Origin: Paraburkholderia silvatlantica
GTDB taxonomy: Bacteria; Pseudomonadota; Gammaproteobacteria; Burkholderiales; Burkholderiaceae
Direction of reading: 5' to 3'
DNA: 64,000 nt
Assembly (NCBI RefSeq): GCF_003096715.1
Contig: NZ_QEOL01000004.1
Span: 1 to 64,000 of the forward strand
Numbering within the stretch: position 1 is the first letter of the stretch; each line of letters starts with the position of its first letter. Shown one piece after another: positions 17,711 to 29,311 of this stretch. The notes beneath the pieces are model-generated. The model was given only the letters and a program-made list of their open reading frames with translations, ran no database searches and was not told the origin of the DNA. A program made the position numbers and the translations under genes.

Positions 17711-20002
17711 TCAACTGGTGGCGATGCGCCACCACGCGGGGAGCAGCGCGCGCACGCCGGGCTGCGCGAAGCGGTCGTCCAGCAGGTGCACGACGCCGCG
17801 ATCATGCTCGGTTCGGATCACGCGTCCGGCGGCCTGCACGACCTTGCGCAGGCCCGGAATCAGGTAGGTATAGTCGAAGCCGTCGCCGTAGAGCGTATCC
17901 ATGCGTGCGCGCATCGCCTCGTTCACGGCGTTCACCTGCGGCATGCCGAGCGTCGCGATGAAGGTGCCGATGAGGCGCGTGCCCGGCAGATCGATGCCTT
18001 CGCCGAAAGCGCCGCCCAGCACCGCGAAACCGATGCCGCAGCCGCCTTCCACGAAGCGCGCGACGAAGGCCTGCTGGCCCGCCTCGTCCATGGTGCGCGA
18101 CTGGAGCCAGACGTCCACCTCCGGATGACGTGCCGCGAACGCATCGGCGGCTTTCCGCAGATAGTCGTAGCTGCTGAAAAAGCACAGATAGTTGCCGGGG
18201 CGTTCGGCAAATTGCGCGGCCACGCGTTCAACCAGCGCGTCGAGCGAACGTTCGCGGTCCTTATAACGTGTCGAGATATGGCGGGCGATGTGTACGTCGA
18301 GCTGCTCGGCGCGAAAAGGCGTGTCGATGTCGATGCTCACCGTGTTGGCGGGCAGGCCGAGCATGTCGCTGTAGTAATGCGTGGGCGAGAGCGTTGCCGA
18401 AAAAAGCGTGATGCTGTGTGCCGTGGCGATGCGCGCCCGCAAGGCATCCGCCGGCACGATGTTGCGGATCGCGATCGTCGAACGCGGGCGGCGTGCGCTT
18501 TGATGCGCCAGTGGCGTGACGTCGAAGAGCGAATGCGCATCGAAGCGTTCGGCAATGCGCGTGAAGTGCAGGGCGTCGAAATAGAAGCGCTCGAGTTCGG
18601 GGTCGCGCACGAGCGGGGGTTCGGCGAGCTGGTCGCCGATCGCCGCGATCACGTCGCCAAGCGCGGCGACGAGGCCTTCGGGCAGGGTGTCGCTCGCGCG
18701 CCAGGCGAGCGGCTGCACGGCGTTTTGTGCGTTCCAGTGCTTCTGCAGGCGCGCGAGCGCGCGCTTTAGCGGTGCGCTTGCGGCGCGGCGCACGGCGTCG
18801 ATGCGCGTTTGCACGAGTTCCGCCGAATACATCGCGCGGGCGCGCTCGGGGAGGTTGTGTGCTTCGTCCACGAGCAGGCTCGCGCGCCACTGGTTGTGCG
18901 CGGCAAGCATGAACAGCATGGCGCTCGTGTCGAACCAGTAGTTGTAGTCGCCGACGACCACGTCGCTCCAGCGCGCGAGTTCCTGGCCAAGGTAGTAGGG
19001 GCATACGGCATGCTCGCTCGCGACCTCGCGCAGTGCTGCGCGATCGAGCCGCACGCGTTCGAGCGCTGCGGCACGCGCGGCCGGCAGACGGTCGTAAAAG
19101 CCGCGTGCGAGCGGGCACGATTCGCCATGACAGGCCGCCTCGGGATGCTCGCAGGACTTTTCGCGCGCAACGAGTTCGAGCACGCGCACCGGCACCTTCG
19201 TTCGTTGCCCATCGGCGCTGGCTTCGCCTTGTGCGCTCGTGAGACTGGCAAGCGCGTCGAGCGCCAACTGACGCCCTGAGCTTTTCGCGCTCAGAAACAC
19301 GACCTTGTCGATCGCTGCGCGCGGGCAAGCCTTCAACTGCGCAAAGAGTGTGCCGATGGTCTTGCCGATCCCGGTGGGCGCCTGCGCGAGCAGACAGCGC
19401 CCCTGTGTCGCCGCGCGCCAGACGGCTTCGGCAAGATCGCGCTGGCCGTGCCGAAACTGCGGATGCGGCAGGCACAGCGCGGCGAGCGCGGCGTCGCGCG
19501 CGGCGCGGTGGGCGCTTTCCTGCCCGGCCCATGCGACGAAGCGTCGGCATTGCGTTTCGAACGCGGCGCGCAATGCCGACGCGCTCGCGTGCTCGACGAG
19601 CGCCGTCTCGCGGCCCGAACCGATGTCGTAGTACACGAGCGCGAGTTCGAGCGCATCGAGGCCGAGTTTCTCGCACAGCAGCGCGCCGTAGACGCGCAAC
19701 TGCGCCCAGTGCAACGCGCGCTGATTCTCGCGCATCGCCTCGAGGTCGCCGCGATAGGTCTTGAACTCCTCGAGCCTGCGGCGCGCGGGGTCGTAGCCGT
19801 CGGCGCGTCCGCGCACGCTCAGCGATTCGAACGTGCCGGAAAGCGCGATCTCGGTCTCGTAGCCGGGCGGGCGTCGGGCGGCGATGGCCGCGTGGCCGGC
19901 GCGGCCGTCGCTTGCGTCGGGCGAGGGCGTGAAGCGCAAGTCGAGGTCGCCGCGCTTCGCGGTGAACTCGCACAGCGTGCGCACGGCGACGGTGTAGCTC
20001 AT
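17711..20002 (-). CDS. Rad3/DinG-type Fe-S helicase fused to a PD-(D/E)XK nuclease
   Basis: This 763-residue protein carries an N-terminal nuclease-like domain (about 1-180) with GRADGYD (D68) and LEEFKTY (E79-x-K81), the D...ExK core of RecB/Cas4-type nucleases. An XPD/DinG-family helicase follows: Walker A QAPTGIGKT (208-215), an Fe-S cysteine set in CEHPEAACHGESC plus a fourth Cys in VCPYYLG, DEAH box VDEAHNLPERAR, and late motifs ITLFSATLSP and QAAGRVIRTEHDRG. It would unwind and cut DNA during repair. Its ATG overlaps the stop of the upstream FAN1-like gene by 4 bases, so the two are translationally coupled and probably cooperate. The function is inferred from domains and pairing. Confidence 0.88.
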   Translation of the reverse strand: MSYTVAVRTLCEFTAKRGDLDLRFTPSPDASDGRAGHAAIAARRPPGYETEIALSGTFESLSVRGRADGYDPARRRLEEFKTYRGDLEAMRENQRALHWAQLRVYGALLCEKLGLDALELALVYYDIGSGRETALVEHASASALRAAFETQCRRFVAWAGQESAHRAARDAALAALCLPHPQFRHGQRDLAEAVWRAATQGRCLLAQAPTGIGKTIGTLFAQLKACPRAAIDKVVFLSAKSSGRQLALDALASLTSAQGEASADGQRTKVPVRVLELVAREKSCEHPEAACHGESCPLARGFYDRLPAARAAALERVRLDRAALREVASEHAVCPYYLGQELARWSDVVVGDYNYWFDTSAMLFMLAAHNQWRASLLVDEAHNLPERARAMYSAELVQTRIDAVRRAASAPLKRALARLQKHWNAQNAVQPLAWRASDTLPEGLVAALGDVIAAIGDQLAEPPLVRDPELERFYFDALHFTRIAERFDAHSLFDVTPLAHQSARRPRSTIAIRNIVPADALRARIATAHSITLFSATLSPTHYYSDMLGLPANTVSIDIDTPFRAEQLDVHIARHISTRYKDRERSLDALVERVAAQFAERPGNYLCFFSSYDYLRKAADAFAARHPEVDVWLQSRTMDEAGQQAFVARFVEGGCGIGFAVLGGAFGEGIDLPGTRLIGTFIATLGMPQVNAVNEAMRARMDTLYGDGFDYTYLIPGLRKVVQAAGRVIRTEHDRGVVHLLDDRFAQPGVRALLPAWWRIATS

Positions 20003-21756
20003 GGCGCGCGCGGCGCCTGGGCGGCGCTGTCGCTGGCTTCTTCGGCTTCGCCGGGCAGGTTGGGCCAGCGCACCTGCAACACGGAAACCGGTATGCGGTG
20101 CTGCACGCAATAGGCAAGCCAACGGCGCTGGTTGTCCTGCAGGCGGTCGCCGGGGCCTTTCACCTCGATCAGTTCGTAGCGACGCTCGTGCGGCCAGAAG
20201 CGCACGAGATCGGGCAGGCCCGAACGGTTCGCAACGGGTTCGCGCAGCAGGCGCTCGAACCACAGGCGCAGATGGGCGGCGGGGAAGCAGTCGAGGGCAA
20301 GCACGAGCAGCTCGTCGCTTAATGCGGGCCACGCGACGAACGGCGACTGGGTGCCGGCCTTTTGCGCATAGCGCCGCAGAATCGAGTCGCGGTAGGCATG
20401 CGTTTCGAGTTCGGCGAGGCATGTTTCGAACTGCGAAGCACGGCGCGCGACGAAGTCGGCGGCGTGCAGGTCGGCGGGGCCGCGCTGGAACGGATGGAAG
20501 AACGCGCCAGGCAGCGGCGCAAACAGCGCGGGCCAGCAGAGCAGGCCGAAGAGCGCGTTGATCAGCGTGTTCTCGACATAGAACACAGGCGCTTGCGGCG
20601 TGGCGAGTGCGATGCGCGCGGCTTCCTCGACGCGCAGTGCCCCAGGTGCCGCGGGCAGCGTGAGTTCGAGCTGTGCGAACCCGGGCTCCGCGCTCGTCTT
20701 CGATTTCGCCCGCGTGCGTGCGAGACGCCCGAGCGTGCGTGCCGCGCGCTGCGCCTGCTCTTCGTTTTCAGGCGCATCGGCAATGCTCTGCGCGAGCGCC
20801 TGCGCCTCCTCGCGGCGGTTCAGCTGCTCGAGCACGCGCACGCGGCGGTAGCGCGATTCGGGATGGCCGCAATCGAGATAAGCGCGCCACGCGAGTTCGG
20901 GTTCGCCCGCGCGTTCGGCGGCGAGCCCCGCGGCGTGACGCAGCTTGTCGTGGCGCGCGCGCAGCCACGCGTTGCCTTGCGTGCGCGGGGCCAGCGCGTC
21001 GAGCGTTTGGAGTGTGGCGGCGACGGCGACGGCGGCGGCAGCGTCGAAGTCATGGTCCCTGGTTGCGCATTCGAGTTCGTCGCGGCAATCGCGCAGCGCC
21101 AGATACGCGTCGATATCTTCGCGCCGCTGGAACGCGCGCGAGGCGCGATCGAAGGGCACGCTTTCGTAGCGAAAGACGCCGAGGTCGGCGAGCACGAACT
21201 CCGACCAGTCCTGATGCAGGTTACCGAAGAACATGAGGCGCAGGCGCTCGCAGAGCGGGGCGCTCGCGAACAGCAGCACGGTGTCGGGCGAGGCCGGGAA
21301 CCAGGCATGCCAGTCGCGCGGCTCGGGCGCGGCGGCGTAGTGCGCATCGAGCGCGTCGAGCGTTGCCGCGCGCGTGGCGCGCGGTTCGAGTGCGACGCCA
21401 AGGCGCGCGGCGAGCGCCTGCAGCTCGGCTTTCGTGACCAGCGCGGCGAGCGCGTCGAGATCGAGCGCGGGCGCGTCGTCGAGCCAGCCCGCCGCGATAA
21501 GCGGGGCCGCCGCCGCGCGCGGGCAGCCGATCTCGCCGTACGCGAGACGGCTCAGGCGGAAATGGGGTCCCTTGCGCATCAGCATGCGCACGAAGAGCGC
21601 GCGCGACGCCTGCGGCATCCGGGCGAAATCGCCGGCGAAGCCGCGCTCGGCGTCGTCGAACAGGTCGGCGCAGCGTGCGTCGAGCCACGCCAGCGCACGC
21701 TCGAAGTTCGCGAGGTAGTAGAACGGATCGGGAGAGTCGGGGAGCACGCCAGGCAC
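19999..21756 (-). CDS. FAN1-like structure-specific nuclease with VRR-NUC domain
   Basis: This protein of about 585 residues has the FAN1 layout: an N-terminal SAP-like part, a helical TPR-like middle (AWRAYLDCGHPESRYRRVRV), the conserved segment YVENTLINALFGLLCWPALF with GAFFHPFQRGPADLH, and a C-terminal VRR-NUC nuclease (GLPDLVRFWP, YELIEVKGPGDRLQDNQRRW). The PD...E-x-K...Q catalytic pattern is intact. FAN1 cleaves flap and crosslink-containing DNA. No ATG fits the N-terminus, so a GTG at 21756 (VPGVLPDSPDP) or 21747 is the likely start. It is the first gene of the pair with the nuclease-helicase. Confidence 0.9.
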   Translation of the reverse strand: MPGVLPDSPDPFYYLANFERALAWLDARCADLFDDAERGFAGDFARMPQASRALFVRMLMRKGPHFRLSRLAYGEIGCPRAAAAPLIAAGWLDDAPALDLDALAALVTKAELQALAARLGVALEPRATRAATLDALDAHYAAAPEPRDWHAWFPASPDTVLLFASAPLCERLRLMFFGNLHQDWSEFVLADLGVFRYESVPFDRASRAFQRREDIDAYLALRDCRDELECATRDHDFDAAAAVAVAATLQTLDALAPRTQGNAWLRARHDKLRHAAGLAAERAGEPELAWRAYLDCGHPESRYRRVRVLEQLNRREEAQALAQSIADAPENEEQAQRAARTLGRLARTRAKSKTSAEPGFAQLELTLPAAPGALRVEEAARIALATPQAPVFYVENTLINALFGLLCWPALFAPLPGAFFHPFQRGPADLHAADFVARRASQFETCLAELETHAYRDSILRRYAQKAGTQSPFVAWPALSDELLVLALDCFPAAHLRLWFERLLREPVANRSGLPDLVRFWPHERRYELIEVKGPGDRLQDNQRRWLAYCVQHRIPVSVLQVRWPNLPGEAEEASDSAAQAPRAP

Positions 21757-21867
21757 TGTACGGATATACAGCGGCGATGATAGCAGGGTCGCGCGGGGGC
21801 GCGAGCGCCGTAAGGGATTGCCCGCCCCGTAGGCTACAATTGCCGCAGCCTGAAAATCGGATGAGCG

Positions 21868-22446
21868 ATGAACAAACGTAACGCATGCTTCGCCGGCCTC
21901 GCGGCCGCCGTCACCCTGCTCGCGGGATGCGCGGCGCAGTACCGCAATACCGGCGCCTGCGAAGAGGCGATGCGTAACCGCCTTGCCGGGACGACGCTCG
22001 GCGACCTGAAAGTCACGCATAGCGCGACGACCTATCGCGGCGCGCGCGTGGTGATCGAAGGACGACTCGAGAACGGCGCGGCGTCGGCCGCCGCGGCTGC
22101 CTCGGCTCCGTCTGCATCGGCCGCGTCGGCCGCGTCGTCGTCGGCGTCCGCTACGGCGCAAAGCGCCAACGAGGCGCCCACGGTCACGGCGCCGACGGTG
22201 CAGGCGGCGGCGCTGCCCGGCACGATTTCGGTTCCCACCGCTCCGGTCGCTCAAGGCGGCGCGCCGGAGGGCAAGCCGACCACGCCAATCGCGGCGCTGC
22301 TCGCGAAGCTTGGCATCAAGAAGACCGTGGCCACGCCGGCGGCCGCGGAGTGCACCTTCGACGAGTCGGGTCTCGCGACGTTCCGCTGGCTCGCGCCGCC
22401 CAGGCTCGCGAAGACCACGCCCGACCCGAACGCCGGGAACGACTAA
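21868..22446 (+). CDS. Hypothetical lipoprotein with Ala/Ser-rich linker
   Basis: The 192-residue product has a lipobox LLAGC (Cys21) after a short hydrophobic segment, so it is probably a membrane-anchored lipoprotein. A folded N-terminal part with an extra Cys (TGACEEAMRN) and VVIEGRLENG is followed by a long low-complexity Ala/Ser linker (about 70-105) and a C-terminal part with AECTFDESGLATFRWL. The two non-lipobox Cys could form a disulphide. It is divergent from the FAN1-like gene. I do not recognise a function. Confidence 0.7.
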   Translation: MNKRNACFAGLAAAVTLLAGCAAQYRNTGACEEAMRNRLAGTTLGDLKVTHSATTYRGARVVIEGRLENGAASAAAAASAPSASAASAASSSASATAQSANEAPTVTAPTVQAAALPGTISVPTAPVAQGGAPEGKPTTPIAALLAKLGIKKTVATPAAAECTFDESGLATFRWLAPPRLAKTTPDPNAGND

Positions 22447-22726
22447 CGCGAAGCATGGTCCTGCCGCCTGCAGGCGTGACCTGCGAGGCGCATTGATCCA
22501 GAAGGAAAATGGCGGCGAGGCAGGGAGTTTGCCGGGCCGGATCGAATAGAGATGAATGTTGCGGCGAGGCCGGTTTGGGGAGTCGCGACCGCGGTCCGGC
22601 GCGCCGGATGGCGGGACTGGATCGAGGGCCACCCCGCGGTTTTTGCACAGCGGGCCGCCGGACCGGTAAAATGTCTGGTTGATCCACGGAAACTGGCCGT
22701 GGCGTAGCCGAAGGGATTACCCGAAC

Positions 22727-23965
22727 ATGAGTGATTTTCATCAACGTCTTGCCGCACGCGCGCTCGCGCTTCTGATGGCGGGCGGGCTGGTCGCCGGCTG
22801 CAGCTCGCCGACGCCAGGCAAGATTGATTACCGCAGTGACGCCAAGGCGAAGCAGTCGTCGCTCGCTGTGCCGCCGAACATGCTCGACGAAGCGTCCGAC
22901 CAGCGCTCGCTGGCGCCGCAGGGCGGCGAGACCTCATTGTCCTCGCTCAAAGAGACCCAGGCCGCCGCGCCGCAGTCCGACCAGACCCAGGTGGTTCCGC
23001 AGGTGCCGGGCATGCATATCCAGCGTGACGGCACGGAAAGCTGGCTCGTCATCGACAGCCGCACGCCCGACCAGGTCTGGGCGCAAGTGCGCCGCTTCTG
23101 GCAGGAACAAGGCTTCCTGCTCGTGGTCGACCAGCGCGACAAGGGCGTGATGGAAACGGACTGGAACGAAACCCATCCGAAAATCAGCGACGGCCTCATC
23201 CGCAACACGCTCTCGTGGGCCACGGGCAACTCGTACGTGACCGCCGAGCGCAACAAGTACCGCACGCGCCTCGAAACGTCGCCCAGCGGCGGCACCTATG
23301 TGTTCATCAGCCAGAAGGGTCTGAGCGAACAGCTCTCGGGCACCAACAACGACAGCAGCAAGTGGGTGCCGAAGCCCAACGATCCCGCGCTCGAAGCCGA
23401 GTACCTCAAGCGTCTCATGATGACGCTCGCGAACGCGAAGCCGGGCGTGCCCGACGCGCAGATCGCGGCCGAAGCCGACGCCAAGGCCAACAGCAAGGGC
23501 ACCGACGCGAAGTCGAAGGGTGCGGACGCCGCTGCAGCCGCCACGGCCGCGCAGAATGTCGCGGCTGTGGGCCAGCAATCGGGCAGCGGCTCGTCGAACG
23601 CGCAGGGCACGTCGGGCCAGTACAGTTCGACGGAACTCACGCTCGGCGAGCCGTACGACCGCGCCTGGGTGCGCGTGGGCATCGCGCTCGATCGCGCCAA
23701 CTTCACGGTGGACGATCGCGACCGCACGAAGGGCATCTACTACGTGCGCTACGTCGATCCGAAGGACCACAGCTCGGACGAACAGGGCTTCTGGAACCAG
23801 ATCTTCCACGGCCGCAAGGAAAAGATCGCGAAGCAGTACAAGCTCAACGTGCGCGCCGTGACCGACAACCAGACGCGCGTCGCGATCGTGGACGACAGCG
23901 GCCAGATCGACTCGTCGCCCCCGGCGCAGGAAATCATGAGCCTCGTGGTCGACGAACTGCACTAA
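22727..23965 (+). CDS. bamC: Outer-membrane assembly lipoprotein BamC (NlpB)
   Basis: This 412-residue lipoprotein has lipobox LVAGC (Cys25). An unstructured N-terminal region (SSLAVPPNMLDEASDQR) precedes two BamC helix-grip domains. The first begins at about residue 105 (SWLVIDSRTPDQVWAQVRRF) and the second at about 310 (YDRAWVRVGIALDRANF); an Ala/Lys-rich linker joins them. BamC is an accessory subunit of the BAM complex, which inserts beta-barrel proteins. ATG 22727 was chosen because it begins the signal peptide. In many proteobacteria bamC follows dapA; here a lipoprotein gene precedes it and dapA is not seen. Confidence 0.9.
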   Translation: MSDFHQRLAARALALLMAGGLVAGCSSPTPGKIDYRSDAKAKQSSLAVPPNMLDEASDQRSLAPQGGETSLSSLKETQAAAPQSDQTQVVPQVPGMHIQRDGTESWLVIDSRTPDQVWAQVRRFWQEQGFLLVVDQRDKGVMETDWNETHPKISDGLIRNTLSWATGNSYVTAERNKYRTRLETSPSGGTYVFISQKGLSEQLSGTNNDSSKWVPKPNDPALEAEYLKRLMMTLANAKPGVPDAQIAAEADAKANSKGTDAKSKGADAAAAATAAQNVAAVGQQSGSGSSNAQGTSGQYSSTELTLGEPYDRAWVRVGIALDRANFTVDDRDRTKGIYYVRYVDPKDHSSDEQGFWNQIFHGRKEKIAKQYKLNVRAVTDNQTRVAIVDDSGQIDSSPPAQEIMSLVVDELH

Positions 23966-24032
23966 GCACTGCGCCGCATTTTGCCTGAGCCGGCATTGGC
24001 TGGACTCGCTGGCTGAATGCCGCAAAAGAAGA

Positions 24033-24068
24033 AACCCGCCTGCGCTTCGTCGCGCAGGCGGGTTTTTT
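24033..24068. terminator. Bidirectional terminator between bamC and the lactate permease gene
   Basis: A 13-bp stem (24033-24045 with 24052-24064) and a 6-base loop are followed by T6 on the + strand. The flanking A-rich run gives T's on the other strand, so it can serve both convergent genes. Confidence 0.88.
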
Positions 24069-24090
24069 CATGCGCGCGCACACGTCGTAC

Positions 24091-25689
24091 TCAGTGCGGA
24101 ATCATCCAGGTGAGCACGTTCTGCTGCAGCCACACGAGGATGCCGAGCAGCACAGTCAGCAGGATCGAGTGCTTGAACGTCTTCGCGAACACATGGCCTT
24201 CCTGCCCCTTGAGGTCCGTGGTCGCGACGCCCGTCGCGATGTTCTGCGGCGAGATCATCTTGCCCATCACGCCGCCCGACGAGTTGGTCGCGGCCATCAG
24301 GATGGGATTGAGGTTGAGCTGTTTCGCGGCCACCACCTGCAGGTTGCCGAACAGCGCATTGCCCGAGGTGTCGCTGCCCGAGAGGAACACGGCGACCCAG
24401 CCGAGGAAGGCCGAAACGAGCGGGAAGAACGCGCCGACCGAAGACACGCCGAGGCCCAGCGTATAGGTGAGCCCCGAGTAGTTCATGAGGAACGCGAGCC
24501 CGACGATGGTCGCGACCGTGAGGATGGCGATGCGCGTCTGCACCCAGGTATCGACGATCGCGACGCCGAAATCGGCGGGCTTCAGGCGCACGACGAACGC
24601 GGTGATGATCGCCGAGACGAGAATCGCCGTGCCGGTGGCGAGCGGCTGGAAGTCCCAGATCGCGCCATAGGCCGTGTTGTAGAGCGTGATGTAGACGGCC
24701 TTGTCGAGGCCCGGCCACGGCACTTTCACTTCGCCGATCGTGAAGACCTTCGCGATGGTCCAGATAATCACGACGGCCGCGACGATGATCCACGGATACC
24801 AGCCCTGTGTGCCCGTCACGGCGCCGCGCGTTTCGTTTGCGCGATCGACCTTGATGGTGAAGCGCGGATCGGGCGCGGGCTTCCATACGCGCAGGAACAG
24901 GATGGTGAGGATCAGCGAGACGAGCGACGAGAGCACGTCGGTGAGGCTGTAGTTGATGAAGTTGGCGGTGACGAACTGCGTGAGCGCGAAGCTGCCGCCC
25001 GAGACGAGCAGCACCGGCCAGATGCGCAGCATGCCGCCCATGCCCGCGTAGATCGCGATGACATAGAACGGCAGCAGCAGGGCGAAGAACGGCAACTGGC
25101 GGCCGACCATCTGGCCGAGCAGATCGGAGGGCAGGTGCGTGACTGCGCCGAGCACGGTGATCGGCACGCCGAGCGCGCCGAAGGCCACGGGGGCCGTGTT
25201 GAAGATGAGCGTGAAGGTCAGGGCCTCGAGCGTCGGAAAGCCGAGCATGATGAGCAGCGAGCTTGTGATGGCAATCGGCGTGCCGAAGCCGGAAATCCCT
25301 TCGAACAGCGCGCCGAACGAGAAGCCGACCACGACGAGCACGATGCGCCGGTCGTTGGGCAGATTGTCGAGCAGCCACATGCGAAACGCCGCGAAGCGGC
25401 CCGAGCGCAGCGCGATGTTGTAGAGCAGGATCGCCGTGACGACAATCCACATCACCGGCCAGAGTGCGAACACGGCGCCCGCGAGTACCGAGCTGATCGC
25501 AAGATTGACGGGAAACTGCCAGCCGGCGATCGCGACGGCGAGGCCGACCAGAAGCCCCGCAAGCGAGGCTTGCCATGCGGGCCGCCGTGCCCAGCCGAGC
25601 AGGGCGAGCACGGTAAGAATGGGCAGCACGGCGACCAGAAACGAAAACAGCAGCGAATTGCCAATGGGGGTCAGCAGCTGGTGGAACAT
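24091..25689 (-). CDS. lldP: L-lactate permease family transporter
   Basis: This 532-residue integral membrane protein has at least twelve hydrophobic segments and LctP-family signatures: GFSFGALFEGISGFGTPIAI, NTAPVAFGALGVPITVL, and SGSDTSGNALFGNLQ followed by LMAATNSSGGVMGKMISPQN. LctP proteins carry lactate or glycolate with protons. ATG 25689 was preferred over the GTG just before it because AAGGAG then sits at normal spacing. No lactate dehydrogenase gene is adjacent, so glycolate or another hydroxy acid cannot be excluded. The gene is transcribed alone. Confidence 0.92.
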   Translation of the reverse strand: MFHQLLTPIGNSLLFSFLVAVLPILTVLALLGWARRPAWQASLAGLLVGLAVAIAGWQFPVNLAISSVLAGAVFALWPVMWIVVTAILLYNIALRSGRFAAFRMWLLDNLPNDRRIVLVVVGFSFGALFEGISGFGTPIAITSSLLIMLGFPTLEALTFTLIFNTAPVAFGALGVPITVLGAVTHLPSDLLGQMVGRQLPFFALLLPFYVIAIYAGMGGMLRIWPVLLVSGGSFALTQFVTANFINYSLTDVLSSLVSLILTILFLRVWKPAPDPRFTIKVDRANETRGAVTGTQGWYPWIIVAAVVIIWTIAKVFTIGEVKVPWPGLDKAVYITLYNTAYGAIWDFQPLATGTAILVSAIITAFVVRLKPADFGVAIVDTWVQTRIAILTVATIVGLAFLMNYSGLTYTLGLGVSSVGAFFPLVSAFLGWVAVFLSGSDTSGNALFGNLQVVAAKQLNLNPILMAATNSSGGVMGKMISPQNIATGVATTDLKGQEGHVFAKTFKHSILLTVLLGILVWLQQNVLTWMIPH

Positions 25690-25920
25690 CACGTCTCCTT
25701 TATGCTGGTTCGTTATCGACGCAGCAGCACGGCAGCATGCGCCGGGGCGCGTTTTCGGCTATGGAGTTCAGTGCGTGGCCAGGCGGCCGAGTTAAGACGG
25801 TGCTTCAATCCCCGCTAGCCCACTTGGAGGATAGATAACGACACGGGAGCGTCAAGGAGGGAAAGTACGGTCCGGCACCGTTTTGTGGCCCATTTTGCGG
25901 TGCGGCTCGCAGCGTGAACG

Positions 25921-26307
25921 TCAGTGATGCCAGTGCCCGCCGCCGCCCCGGTAGCCGAAGCCGAACGAGACGGCGGGCGCGCCCCAGCCCCACCCGTATG
26001 CGGGGTAAGGGTAGTAAGCGGGGTAAGCCGCAGGATAGGCGGGATAGGCGGGATAGGCCGGCCACGCAGGAACGGCGATCGCAACGGGCGGCGAGGGATA
26101 GAGCGGTCCCGGATACTGCGCGTCGGGCACGGCGGCTGGAGCCGGGTTCGGCGCCGTTTGCGCGAGCGCGGTTTCCTGCTGGGTGGCCGCGACGGGCACG
26201 GTGCCGTAGTAGTAGGGCGGGTAGCCGTAGGGGGCGTAGTAGTAGCAGCCGGAAAGCGCGGGCAGCGCGCTCGCGGCGGCGATCACAAACACGGACGGAC
26301 GTTGCAT
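25921..26307 (-). CDS. Tyr/Pro-rich small lipoprotein
   Basis: The 128-residue product has a signal sequence and lipobox LSGC (Cys21) followed at once by YYYAPYGYPP. The C-terminal half is a low-complexity run of YPAYP-type repeats with GWGWG, ending GGGGHWHH. Such Tyr/Pro/Gly-rich lipoproteins are common in Burkholderiaceae and have no assigned role. The ATG was placed at the signal peptide; the longer open frame upstream is not conserved-looking. Confidence 0.7.
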   Translation of the reverse strand: MQRPSVFVIAAASALPALSGCYYYAPYGYPPYYYGTVPVAATQQETALAQTAPNPAPAAVPDAQYPGPLYPSPPVAIAVPAWPAYPAYPAYPAAYPAYYPYPAYGWGWGAPAVSFGFGYRGGGGHWHH

Positions 26308-26460
26308 GGCGGGCTCCGCGAGTGGCGAACGGCCGCGCAGGATTTTCGCCTTCAGGCCCGGGCCGTCTGATCGTTTGAGCTTACGCCTTACGAACACGCT
26401 TTGCGTTGCGCATCGATCACCGAATATTTCGCCGGCCGCGATGGCATCGACCCAAGCAAA

Positions 26461-26491
26461 CGCGGCGCAGCCCGTGAGGGTCTGCGCCGCG
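26461..26491 (-). terminator. Possible terminator after the glycine-zipper gene
   Basis: CGCGGCGCAG and CTGCGCCGCG form a 10-bp GC stem with an 11-base loop. On the minus strand it is followed by a short T-rich tail, 135 bases beyond the glycine-zipper gene stop. Confidence 0.5.
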
Positions 26492-26625
26492 CATCCTTCC
26501 CTGATGCACGCCATGAATGGCGTGTTGCCTGTCGTGTCGTTTCTGTTCTGTGCCGTCGCTTCGATCGTGCCGCCGGTCGTGCAGCCGCATCGTCGATTCG
26601 CACTGGCGCTAACGCTGTTTGCCGC

Positions 26626-26847
26626 TTACTTGCCAACCTGATTGCCGATCACGCCACCCACCGCTGCGCCGCCCACGGTGGAGAGCGCATTGCCGCCAAT
26701 CGCCGCGCCCGCCACGCCGCCCACGCCCGCGCCAATTACCGTATCGCGGTCGCGTCTCGACATGTTGTCGCAAGCGCCAAGACTGCCCAGCACGGCGACG
26801 ACTGTCGTCGCCGTGAGTAGCGTGCGTGCACGTTTGAGCGTAATCAT
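26626..26847 (-). CDS. Glycine-zipper small lipoprotein
   Basis: This 73-residue product has a lipobox LGAC (Cys26) and then a glycine-zipper helix hairpin, DTVIGAGVGGVAGAAIGGNA and GGAAVGGVIGNQVGK. It resembles OsmB and other 17-kDa-surface-antigen-type zipper lipoproteins, which associate with the envelope. A GGGAG ribosome site lies 8 bases before the ATG. A longer open frame upstream was rejected. It is transcribed alone, downstream of and on the same strand as thiC. Confidence 0.75.
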   Translation of the reverse strand: MITLKRARTLLTATTVVAVLGSLGACDNMSRRDRDTVIGAGVGGVAGAAIGGNALSTVGGAAVGGVIGNQVGK

Positions 26848-27058
26848 TTTCCGACTCCCCACGCATGATGCGTTCGAGTGTGCGGTGCGGCGTGCGCTGG
26901 CACGCACGCTGCGCCTTCGATACCCTCATCCTAGCCACGCCACCCGTATCCGGGTGTGTGCGCTTGTCAGAGAGTTGTGGGAGTCGTTAGTAAATGTTTC
27001 GGCGGACGCAGGGCGCCCGCCGGGGCGTAGTGAGCCCTAAGCCAGCCCGAAGCCGGCC

Positions 27059-29218
<2,160 letters not shown>

Positions 29219-29230
29219 AAGCAAGGCCAA

Positions 29231-29300
29231 ACGATACACCGCGCTGCGACGATCTGGCAAGTGTCATCTCGCGTGCAATGTGCCAGGCGCGGTGTGTCGT
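29231..29300. repeat. Nested inverted repeat between rnk and the riboswitch
   Basis: ACGATACACCGCGC (29231-29244) pairs with GCGCGGTGTGTCGT (29287-29300) with one G-T wobble. Inside it CTGGCA (29254-29259) pairs with TGCCAG (29281-29286). It lies directly after the rnk stop on the minus strand and could be the rnk terminator or a structured RNA upstream of the thiC promoter. Confidence 0.5.
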
Positions 29301-29311
29301 GTATGAGGAGC

